Origin: DASZHJ01 sp035604335
Lineage (GTDB): Bacteria > Pseudomonadota > Alphaproteobacteria > ATCC43930 > CGMCC-115725
Assembly: GCA_035604335.1 (NCBI GenBank)
Contig: DATNIT010000155.1
Location: 1 to 36,444 of the forward strand
Length of the DNA stretch: 36,444 bases
Direction of reading: 5' to 3'
This document shows positions 1 to 5,775 of the stretch, piece by piece. Each line of letters opens with the position of its first letter. Position 1 is the first letter of the stretch. Position numbers and translations under genes: made by a program. Under the pieces are notes generated by a model. The model was not told the DNA's origin and made no database searches. It saw only the letters and a program-made list of their open reading frames with translations.

Positions 1-24
1 CCCGCCGGCCGATCTTTCTAGGAC

Positions 25-1035
25 ATGCTGCGCTTCATTTTCACCCGGCTCGCGCTCGTCATCCCGACCTTCGTCGGGATTACGCTGCTGGCGTTCCTGC
101 TCATTCATGCAGTGCCCGGCGATCCCATCGAGACGCTCGCGGGCGAGCGGGGCATCCCGGCCGAGCGCCACGAGCAACTGCTGCATGAGTACGGCTTCGA
201 CCGGCCGCTCTACGTCCAGTACTTCGCCTACATCGGCCACGTGCTTCGGGGCGATCTCGGGCGGTCGCTGATCACCCACGAGCCCGTGATCTCCGAATTT
301 AGGCAGCTGTTTCCCGCCACCATCGAGCTCGCACTCTCGGCCATGCTGTTCGCGGTGGTGGTGGGGCTTCCGGCCGGGATATTGGCGGCCGCGCGACGCA
401 ATTCGATCTTCGATCACGGCGTCATGGCGGTGTCGGTGACGGGCTACTCCATGCCGATCTTCTGGTGGGGCCTGCTCGCAATCCTGCTGTTCTCCAATAC
501 GTGGCACCTGACTCCCGTTTCCGGCCGGATCGATTACGCCTATTTCCCCGATCCAGTCACCGGCTTCATGCTTATCGATTCACTCCTCTCGGACCAGGAA
601 GGTGCGTTCCGCTCGGCCGTGAGCCATCTGATCCTCCCGATGATCGTGCTCGGAACCATTCCGCTCGCCGTGATCGCGCGCATGACCCGCTCATCGATGC
701 TCGAGGTGCTCGGCGAGGACTACATTCGCACCGCGCGCGCCAAGGGCCTGGCGCCCTCGCTGGTGATCGGCGTGCATGCGCTTCGAAACGCGCTTATCCC
801 TGTCATCACGGTGATCGGGCTCTTCGTCGGCTCGCTCTTCGCGGGCGCGATCCTCACGGAGACGATCTTTTCCTGGCCCGGCGTCGGCAAGTGGCTCGTG
901 GAGGCAATCAACCGCCGTGACTATCCCGTGCTTCAGGGCGGCGTCCTGCTGCTCGGCACCTCCGTCATGGCCGTCAACGTGCTCGTGGACGTGCTCTACG
1001 GCTTCATCAATCCCCGCATCCGACACACGCGATAG
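25..1035 (+). CDS. dppB: Dipeptide/oligopeptide ABC transporter permease, DppB type
   Basis: Inner-membrane permease subunit of a peptide/nickel-family ABC importer. The 336-residue protein is normal length for DppB/OppB. It opens with a membrane segment typical of the family (LVIPTFVGITLLAFLLIHAVPGDP, read in two parts: residues about 11-27 hydrophobic, then HAVPGDP), has a periplasmic loop, and carries further membrane segments. The cytoplasmic EAA-type loop that contacts the ATPase is visible around ARAKGLAPSLVIGVHALRNALIPV. The ATG at 25 follows an AGGA ribosome site at 20-23. dppC begins 6 bp after its stop, so the two are co-transcribed. The substrate-binding protein is not in the window and probably lies to the left. 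Peptide is the default substrate; nickel, glutathione or opine cannot be excluded. Confidence 0.93.
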   Translation: MLRFIFTRLALVIPTFVGITLLAFLLIHAVPGDPIETLAGERGIPAERHEQLLHEYGFDRPLYVQYFAYIGHVLRGDLGRSLITHEPVISEFRQLFPATIELALSAMLFAVVVGLPAGILAAARRNSIFDHGVMAVSVTGYSMPIFWWGLLAILLFSNTWHLTPVSGRIDYAYFPDPVTGFMLIDSLLSDQEGAFRSAVSHLILPMIVLGTIPLAVIARMTRSSMLEVLGEDYIRTARAKGLAPSLVIGVHALRNALIPVITVIGLFVGSLFAGAILTETIFSWPGVGKWLVEAINRRDYPVLQGGVLLLGTSVMAVNVLVDVLYGFINPRIRHTR

Positions 1036-1041
1036 CGAGTC

Positions 1042-1941
1042 ATGACCGCCGAGACCGAGTCCCTCACCCATCGTCCCGCGCCCCCGCATCCGCTCCGGGA
1101 GTTCTGGTACTATTTCAGCGATAATCCAGGCGCGGTCGCGGGCCTCGTCACCATCTCCGTCATCGTCCTGCTCGCACTCCTCGCCGACCAGGTTTCGGCT
1201 CAATCTCCGATCGAGATCCACACCGACGCGTTCCTGCGGCCGCCCTTCTGGGAGGAGGGTGGATCGCTCGCGTTTCCGCTGGGCACCGACCCGATCGGGC
1301 GCGACATGTTCTCGCGCCTCGTGCACGGCACGCGCTTCTCGCTGCTGATCGGCTCCATGGTGGTGTCGATCTCGCTCGCGGCCGGTATCTGCCTCGGGCT
1401 ATTCGCCGGATTCGCGCGCGGCGTGGTCGAGATCATGATCATGCGGCTCATGGACATCATGCTGACCATGCCGAGCCTGCTGCTCGCCATCGTCATCGTG
1501 GCGATCCTTGGCCCCGGCCTCACCAACGCCATGCTGGCCGTCTCGATCGTGTCCCTGCCGCAGTACGTGCGCATCACGCGCGCCGCCGTGCTCGGCGAGC
1601 TTGCCAAGGAATACGTGACGGCATCGAAGACCAATGGCGCCTCCGTGCTCCGGCTCATGTTCATCACGGTCCTGCCGAACTGCCTCGCACCGCTGATCGT
1701 GCAGGCGACGCTCGGCTTCTCCACCGCGATCATCGACGCGGCGGCGCTGGGGTTCCTGGGCCTGGGCGCGCAGCCGCCGACGCCGGAGTGGGGTACCATG
1801 CTCGCCGACACCCGCGAGTTCATGCAGCGGGCGTGGTGGGTGGTGACATTCCCCGGTCTCGCGATCCTGGTCACCGTCATGGCGTTCAACCTGATGGGCG
1901 ACGGTTTGCGCGACGCGCTCGATCCCAAGCTGAAGCGATAA
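1042..1941 (+). CDS. dppC: Dipeptide/oligopeptide ABC transporter permease, DppC type
   Basis: Second inner-membrane permease of the peptide ABC importer, 299 residues, the usual DppC length. It has the cytoplasmic N-terminal stretch with REFWYYFSDNPGAVAGL leading into the first membrane helix, the LGTDPIGRDMFSRLVHGTRFSL signature of DppC/OppC proteins, and the C-terminal ALGFLGLGAQPPTPEWGTML motif followed by the last membrane span. The EAA loop is around residues 180-200 (ASKTNGASVLRLMFITVLPN). It pairs with the upstream DppB to form the channel. Its TAA stop shares one base with the ATG of dppD (TAATG), indicating translational coupling. Confidence 0.94.
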   Translation: MTAETESLTHRPAPPHPLREFWYYFSDNPGAVAGLVTISVIVLLALLADQVSAQSPIEIHTDAFLRPPFWEEGGSLAFPLGTDPIGRDMFSRLVHGTRFSLLIGSMVVSISLAAGICLGLFAGFARGVVEIMIMRLMDIMLTMPSLLLAIVIVAILGPGLTNAMLAVSIVSLPQYVRITRAAVLGELAKEYVTASKTNGASVLRLMFITVLPNCLAPLIVQATLGFSTAIIDAAALGFLGLGAQPPTPEWGTMLADTREFMQRAWWVVTFPGLAILVTVMAFNLMGDGLRDALDPKLKR

Positions 1942-2927
1942 TGCCCCTCCTCGAGATCGACAATCTCTCGGTCGATTTCCCGACCACCGCGGGCCGGCTC
2001 AAGGCCGTCGACCGCGTCTCGCTGTCCGTCGAGGAAGGCGAGGTGCTCGGTATCGTCGGCGAATCCGGATCGGGCAAGAGCGTCACGATGCTGGCAATGA
2101 TGGGCCTCGTCGCCTATCCCGGCGAAGTCCGCGCCGACCGCCTGACCTTCGCCAGCCAGAATATGCTGCACCTGTCCGACCGCGAGCGTCGCCGCATCGC
2201 CGGCAAGGACGTGGCGATGGTCTTCCAGGAGCCGACCAGCAGCCTCAATCCGTGCTTCACCATCGGCTTTCAGCTCGGCGAGACCCTCCGGGTTCACATG
2301 GGCCTCGATCGCTCGGCGCGGCGCAAGCGCAGCATCGAGCTCCTGGAGCAAGTCGGCATCCCCGCCCCCGAGGGCCGCCTCAATGCCTTTCCGCATCAGC
2401 TCTCGGGCGGCATGAACCAGCGGGTGATGATCGCCATGGCGATCGCGTGTAATCCGCGGCTGCTGATCGCGGATGAGCCCACCACCGCGCTCGACGTCAC
2501 GATTCAGGCGCAGATCCTGGACCTGCTGCTGTCGCTGCAGCGCGAGCGCGGCATGGCACTGATCCTAATCACCCACAACATGGGCGTGGTGGCAGAGACG
2601 GCGCAGCGGGTGATGGTGATGTACGCGGGCCAGGTGGTGGAGGAGCAGCCCGCGACAAAGCTCTTCTCGGCGCCGCGGCATCCCTATACGGCGGCGCTGC
2701 TGTCGGCGCTGCCCGAGCGCGCGATCGGCCACAACCGCCTGCCCACCATTCCCGGCGTGGTGCCGGGCCTGCACGACCGGCCGACCGGCTGCCTCTTCAA
2801 TCCGCGCTGCCGCTACGCCGACGGGCGCTGCCGCGCGGAGGAGCCGCAGCTCGATCGCGTCGATGGCGCGCATGTCCGCTGCCACTATCCGATCGACGCG
2901 CCCGCCCAGGCAGGAGCCGCGGAGTGA
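1941..2927 (+). CDS. dppD: Dipeptide ABC transporter ATP-binding protein, DppD type
   Basis: ATPase subunit of the peptide importer, 328 residues. Walker A is GESGSGKS, the signature is LSGGMNQRV, Walker B is LLIADEPT, and the H-loop is in LITHNMG. The C-terminal oligopeptide/dipeptide domain is present (HPYTAALLSALP, then a Cys cluster in CLFNPRCRYADGRC). A longer reading frame could start at 1788, but that would run inside dppC. The ATG at 1941 overlaps the dppC stop in a TAATG arrangement and gives a normal N-terminus (MPLLEIDNLSVDF), so I chose it. It ends in a GTGA overlap with dppF. DppD and DppF form the heterodimeric ATPase pair. Confidence 0.94.
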   Translation: MPLLEIDNLSVDFPTTAGRLKAVDRVSLSVEEGEVLGIVGESGSGKSVTMLAMMGLVAYPGEVRADRLTFASQNMLHLSDRERRRIAGKDVAMVFQEPTSSLNPCFTIGFQLGETLRVHMGLDRSARRKRSIELLEQVGIPAPEGRLNAFPHQLSGGMNQRVMIAMAIACNPRLLIADEPTTALDVTIQAQILDLLLSLQRERGMALILITHNMGVVAETAQRVMVMYAGQVVEEQPATKLFSAPRHPYTAALLSALPERAIGHNRLPTIPGVVPGLHDRPTGCLFNPRCRYADGRCRAEEPQLDRVDGAHVRCHYPIDAPAQAGAAE

Positions 2928-3886
2928 GCGCGGTCGCCGAAGCCCGCGACCTCACGCGGCATTACAGCGTCCGCCGCGGCATGTTCGCGCCGCCCGCGAT
3001 CCTTAAGGCGGTCGATGGCGTTTCGTTCACCATCGAGCCCGGCCGCACGCTCGCGGTGGTGGGCGAGTCCGGCTGCGGCAAGTCGACCTTGGCCCGCCTC
3101 GTCACCTTGATCGAGCCGCCGACCGCGGGCCAGCTGAGCCTGATCGGGCGCAACGCCGTGAAACCCGCGCCGGCCGATCGCACACCGCTTCGCCGCGCCG
3201 TGCAGATCGTGTTCCAGAATCCCTATGGCTCGCTCAATCCGCGCAAGAGGATCGGCGCCATCCTCGATGAGCCGCTGGTGATCAACACGAGCCTCACCAA
3301 GGCGGAGCGGCAGGAGCAGGTGCGCGAGATGATGGCGAAGGTCGGCTTGAGGCCCGAGCACTACCATCGCTATCCCCATATGTTCTCGGGCGGCCAGCGC
3401 CAGCGCATCGCGATCGCGCGGGCACTCATGCTGCATCCGAAGCTGGTGGTGGCAGACGAGCCGGTGTCGGCGCTCGACGTCTCGATCCAGGCGCAGGTCC
3501 TGAACCTGCTGCGCGAGCTGCAGGTCGAGTTCGAGCTCTCCTACCTCTTCATCTCCCACGACCTCGGCGTGGTGCACCACGTCTCCGACGACGTCATGGT
3601 GATGTACCTGGGGCGACCGGTGGAGCAGGGTCCGAAGGACTCGATCTTCCGCAAGCCGCTGCATCCCTATACGCGGGCGCTGCTCGCGAGCACGCCCAGC
3701 GTCGAGAAGAAACGCGAGCGCATGGTGCTGACGGGCGAGCTCCCTTCCCCGCTCAATCCGCCCGCCGGCTGCGCCTTCCACACGCGCTGCCCCTTCGCCC
3801 GCGAGCGTTGCCACGCCGAGCGGCCGGCGCTCCGCAAGGTCGGCGACCGCGATGTCGCCTGCCACTTCGCGGAAGAGTTCGCTTAG
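2924..3886 (+). CDS. dppF: Dipeptide ABC transporter ATP-binding protein, DppF type
   Basis: Second ATPase of the importer, 320 residues. Walker A is GESGCGKS, the signature is FSGGQRQRI, Walker B is LVVADEPVSALD, and the H-loop is FISHDLG. The oligo-HPY domain follows (HPYTRALLAS) with the Cys-rich tail GCAFHTRCPFARERC. The YSVRRGMFAPPAILKAVDGVSF N-terminus is typical of DppF/OppF rather than DppD. It starts at GTG 2924, inside the last four bases of dppD (GTGA), so it is translationally coupled. It is the last gene of the operon; no gene follows on this strand for about 600 bp. Confidence 0.94.
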   Translation: MSAVAEARDLTRHYSVRRGMFAPPAILKAVDGVSFTIEPGRTLAVVGESGCGKSTLARLVTLIEPPTAGQLSLIGRNAVKPAPADRTPLRRAVQIVFQNPYGSLNPRKRIGAILDEPLVINTSLTKAERQEQVREMMAKVGLRPEHYHRYPHMFSGGQRQRIAIARALMLHPKLVVADEPVSALDVSIQAQVLNLLRELQVEFELSYLFISHDLGVVHHVSDDVMVMYLGRPVEQGPKDSIFRKPLHPYTRALLASTPSVEKKRERMVLTGELPSPLNPPAGCAFHTRCPFARERCHAERPALRKVGDRDVACHFAEEFA

Positions 3887-3954
3887 AGTGTGCGCCCATA
3901 AACGCGCTGTGCCGCACCGTGCGTCGTCCGCTTTGGAACCGCTAGCGGTCCTCA

Positions 3955-4015
3955 CTCGCCGCAGGTGGCACTTCCGGGATGTGCCACGAGCGGTCATCCC
4001 GAGATCTGCGGCGAG
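3955..4015. repeat. Nested inverted repeat, possible dispersed intergenic element
   Basis: CTCGCCGCAG (3955-3964) is exactly complementary to CTGCGGCGAG (4006-4015). Inside it, GTGGCAC (3965-3971) pairs with GTGCCAC (3981-3987) across a 9-base loop. The result is a 10-bp outer stem with an inner hairpin abutting its left arm. No T-run follows, so it is a poor intrinsic terminator, although it sits 69 bp after the dppF stop. The flanking CATCCCGAG / CTCGGGATG phrase resembles dispersed intergenic repeats of alphaproteobacteria, but no second copy is in this window. Confidence 0.45.
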
Positions 4016-4057
4016 ACACCCCACAATAGATTGCACCGGGCTCGGGCTTATCGCAGC

Positions 4058-4216
4058 TCACCATTCAGTCACTGCTCCGGCATAGTCGTAATACTGGCCT
4101 GCAGCTTCTCGCCCGGCCCTGGCAATCACTCGCCGCATACCGGAAACGCTCTGCTCGCTCGACAGGTCGCCCTCGAAATTGGTCATGCGCGTCGATACCC
4201 GCCCCGGCCTCAGCAG
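4058..4216 (-). pseudogene. C-terminal remnant of a short-chain dehydrogenase/reductase
   Basis: Reading the minus strand from about 4216 down to the TGA at 4058-4060 gives LLRPGRVSTRMTNFEGDL, then SSEQSVSGMRRVIARAG, and it ends in YYDYAGAVTEW. This matches the tail of classical SDR enzymes: the (H)PGWVRTRMT segment after the cofactor site, the SPEQSVxGM helix, and the terminal (F/Y)DYxGxxxPW. The Rossmann glycine motif and the Ser-Tyr-Lys catalytic residues that should lie upstream are absent; the sequence runs into a winged-helix fragment instead. No ribosome site supports expression from the internal ATG at 4186. I read it as a broken end of a former gene. Confidence 0.55.
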
Positions 4217-4239
4217 GGAGGTCGTCCGTGAGAACACCC

Positions 4240-4317
4240 GAGCGCCACCGGCTCGCCACCGCGACGCAGCTCGCGGCGGTCGACATCGAGCACGCTGTCG
4301 CCGAACGCGAAGACCAT
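4240..4317 (-). pseudogene. N-terminal stub of a winged-helix (OmpR/PhoB-type) regulator
   Basis: From ATG 4317 the minus strand reads MVFAFGDSVLDVDRRELRRG then GEPVAL, after which the frame loses similarity and stops at 4210. The stub aligns with the start of the intact winged-helix domain encoded at 9116 (MLYSFEDFVLDTGQRELHRG): M, F, D, VLD, REL and RG coincide. The rest of the DNA-binding domain and all downstream domains are missing. The SDR remnant follows directly, so this looks like a deletion joint between two genes. Its upstream region keeps the same phased AAGG array as the intact gene. Confidence 0.6.
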
Positions 4318-4371
4318 AGGTGCTCCCGGTCGCAATCCCAAGCCGGCCCGGCCGCAGGCCCGGCGCTTCTT

Positions 4372-4421
4372 AAGGAAAAGACAAGCTTGCCTTAAGGGTA
4401 AATGAAGGCGCGGGTAAAGTC
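4372..4421. promoter_or_regulatory. Phased AAGG direct-repeat array (copy 1), probable operator
   Basis: AAG(G) occurs at 4372, 4383, 4394 and 4405, exactly 11 bp apart, and the array ends in AAAGTC at 4416 in the same phase. It lies 55 bp upstream of the winged-helix stub (minus strand) and about 72 bp before tauE (plus strand). An equivalent array sits at 9178-9216 upstream of the intact homologous regulator. Tandem 11-bp repeats are the known binding mode of PhoB/OmpR-type winged helices, so binding by that protein family is a reasonable inference. CTTAAGG/CCTTAAG (4369-4375 and 4390-4396) also forms an inverted repeat within it. Confidence 0.55.
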
Positions 4422-4492
4422 TTCCGCGGCGATCCCCGGCATCCTCCCGCCATCGTGACATGCCGCCCAAGCGGCAGAAGCGGAGGCAGACG

Positions 4493-5434
4493 ATGACGAC
4501 GATCGCACTCAATACCCGCCCCATCACCCGCGTCGGGCTTCCCGTATTCGCAGGAGCCGCCGTTGCGGCCGTCGCCCTCGCCCTGAATGCGGCGGGGCGC
4601 GCGCACCCGGCGCAGCTCCACGCGCTGCTCGCGCTCATGCCGAGCGGCTGGATGGTCCTGCTGGGCGCAGCGTCGGGGGCGGGCGCCGGGTTGCTCGCCG
4701 GCCTCATCGGCATCGGTGGCGGGATCGTCGTCGTACCAGCCGTCTATTATGGGCTGGTCGCCTCGGGGCTGACGGCCGATCAGGCGGCGCATGTCGCGAT
4801 CAGCACCTCGCTCGCGACCATCCTGCCGGCGGCGGTGGTCTCGTCCTTCGGGCATTGGCGCGCCGGGCACACCGACATCTCCTTCCTGCGCAGCTGGGGC
4901 CCGGGGGTCGTTGCCGGCGTCGTCGCGGCGCAGCTCGCGGCGCCGCATCTGCGCGGCAGCCTGATGACCGGCGCATTCGCCCTGCTTTGCCTCGTCTTCG
5001 CGGCGCGGTTCGCCTTTCCGAGCGGGTTCCGCCAGGTCACCGAACGGCCGCCCGGCGGAGTCTTCTGCGGCCTCGCCGGGCTCAGCATCGGGCTCTTCTC
5101 GGGCCTCGCCGGGGTCGGCGGCGGGATCATGACCAACGTCGTCATGCGCCTTTCGGGCCTGTCGATGCACAAATGCGTGGGCCGTGCCGCGGCGGTCGGC
5201 GTCGTCGTCAGCGTCCCTGCCGTCATCGTCGCCGCTCTCGGTCCGGGACCGCACGGGCCGACACAGCTCGGCAGCATCGACGTCGCAGCCTGGGCGCTCA
5301 TCGCGCCGACGCAGGCCGCGGCCGCGTGGTTCGGCGCGCGCCTCGCCCGGCACATCGGCGGCGACAATCTCAGCCGGGTCATGGCGGCGGCGCTGCTCGC
5401 CACCGGCGCGGTGATGCTCCGCTCGAGCCTCTAG
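4493..5434 (+). CDS. TauE/SafE family permease (sulfite exporter family)
   Basis: Integral membrane protein of 313 residues with the two-repeat architecture of TauE/SafE transporters, which move sulfite, sulfoacetate or other small organic anions. Glycine-rich signatures occur in each half: GAGLLAGLIGIGGGIVVVPA near residues 55-75 and GLFSGLAGVGGGIMTNVVM near 205-225. About eight hydrophobic spans are visible. A start at ATG 4460 is possible in frame. ATG 4493 has a GGAGG site (4482-4486) six bases upstream, so I prefer it. The first 45 or so residues form an extra hydrophobic segment before the conserved core. Its promoter region contains the AAGG array. Substrate is unknown. Confidence 0.88.
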   Translation: MTTIALNTRPITRVGLPVFAGAAVAAVALALNAAGRAHPAQLHALLALMPSGWMVLLGAASGAGAGLLAGLIGIGGGIVVVPAVYYGLVASGLTADQAAHVAISTSLATILPAAVVSSFGHWRAGHTDISFLRSWGPGVVAGVVAAQLAAPHLRGSLMTGAFALLCLVFAARFAFPSGFRQVTERPPGGVFCGLAGLSIGLFSGLAGVGGGIMTNVVMRLSGLSMHKCVGRAAAVGVVVSVPAVIVAALGPGPHGPTQLGSIDVAAWALIAPTQAAAAWFGARLARHIGGDNLSRVMAAALLATGAVMLRSSL

Positions 5435-5447
5435 GGGAGACGTGACA

Positions 5448-5663
5448 ATGCTTGCAATGGATTGCACGGCCAGCCGGATGGCACTGATCGATCAGCCGCC
5501 GCTATGGCCGCCGAACGAAGTCCGCCGGCGCGGGCGCCGGTTCCGGAATACCGGTGGTGTGTCTTGGCCGTGGGCGGCGCTGTTCGTGGTGCTGGCGCTG
5601 GGGCAGCTGGGGATGGCCTTCTGCCATCCCGAATTGATGCCCCAACTCTCTTGGTCGACGTAG
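5448..5663 (+). CDS. Small hypothetical membrane protein
   Basis: A 71-residue protein with one strong hydrophobic segment near residues 41-60 (WPWAALFVVLALGQLGMAF). It is preceded by an Arg-rich stretch (RRRGRRFRN), so the N-terminus is probably cytoplasmic. A ribosome site AGGGGAG (5433-5439) overlaps the tauE stop and is 8 bp from ATG 5448; GTG at 5442 is in frame but too close to that site. The arrangement suggests co-translation with tauE. I recognise no family. The C-terminal end lies 36 bp from an insertion-sequence scrap, so the original 3' end may have been altered. Confidence 0.5.
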   Translation: MLAMDCTASRMALIDQPPLWPPNEVRRRGRRFRNTGGVSWPWAALFVVLALGQLGMAFCHPELMPQLSWST

Positions 5664-5699
5664 CCGCGTAGAGTTACAAATAGACCGGCGGCGAACAGC

Positions 5700-5762
5700 A
5701 AATATGTTCGCGCTTATTCGAAGGGGCAGAAGAACGACGTTCGCGATGCTGAGGCGATTCGC
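5700..5762 (+). mobile_element. IS110-family transposase fragment
   Basis: Twenty-one codons in one frame read KYVRAYSKGQKNDVRDAEAI followed by R. This is the highly conserved DEDD-domain segment of IS110/IS1111 transposases (typically K-Y-V-R/K-P-Y-x-K-x-x-K-N-D-x-x-D-A-E-A-I), including the two catalytic-region acidic positions. Nothing recognisable as transposase lies on either side, and no terminal repeats are visible. It is a relic of a former insertion between the tauE unit and the regulator gene. Confidence 0.65.
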
Positions 5763-5775
5763 GTCTCGGCATCGC

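Larger units (their letters stand above)
3887..4492. other. Intergenic stretch of about 600 bp with decayed genes
   Basis: No intact gene is supported here. It holds a perfect 12-bp palindrome ACCGCTAGCGGT (3938-3949), a nested inverted repeat (3955-4015), two minus-strand gene stubs (an SDR C-terminus, 4058-4216, and a winged-helix N-terminus, 4240-4317), and an 11-bp-phased AAGG array (4372-4421). Short open frames exist but none has a credible ribosome site plus recognisable product. The stretch looks like a graveyard between the dpp operon and tauE. Confidence 0.6.

Noticed and set aside
691..1326. Long open frames antisense to dppB/dppC and to most other genes, including 997 codons opposite metH/metF
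   Set aside because: They are shadows produced by high GC and strong third-position bias; their translations are Arg/Ala/Gly-rich low-complexity strings with no domain, and the opposite strand has a clearly identified gene.
4065..4286. A 73-codon minus-strand frame across the SDR and winged-helix remnants
   Set aside because: It is out of frame with both recognisable fragments and has no ribosome site; the remnant reading explains the sequence better.
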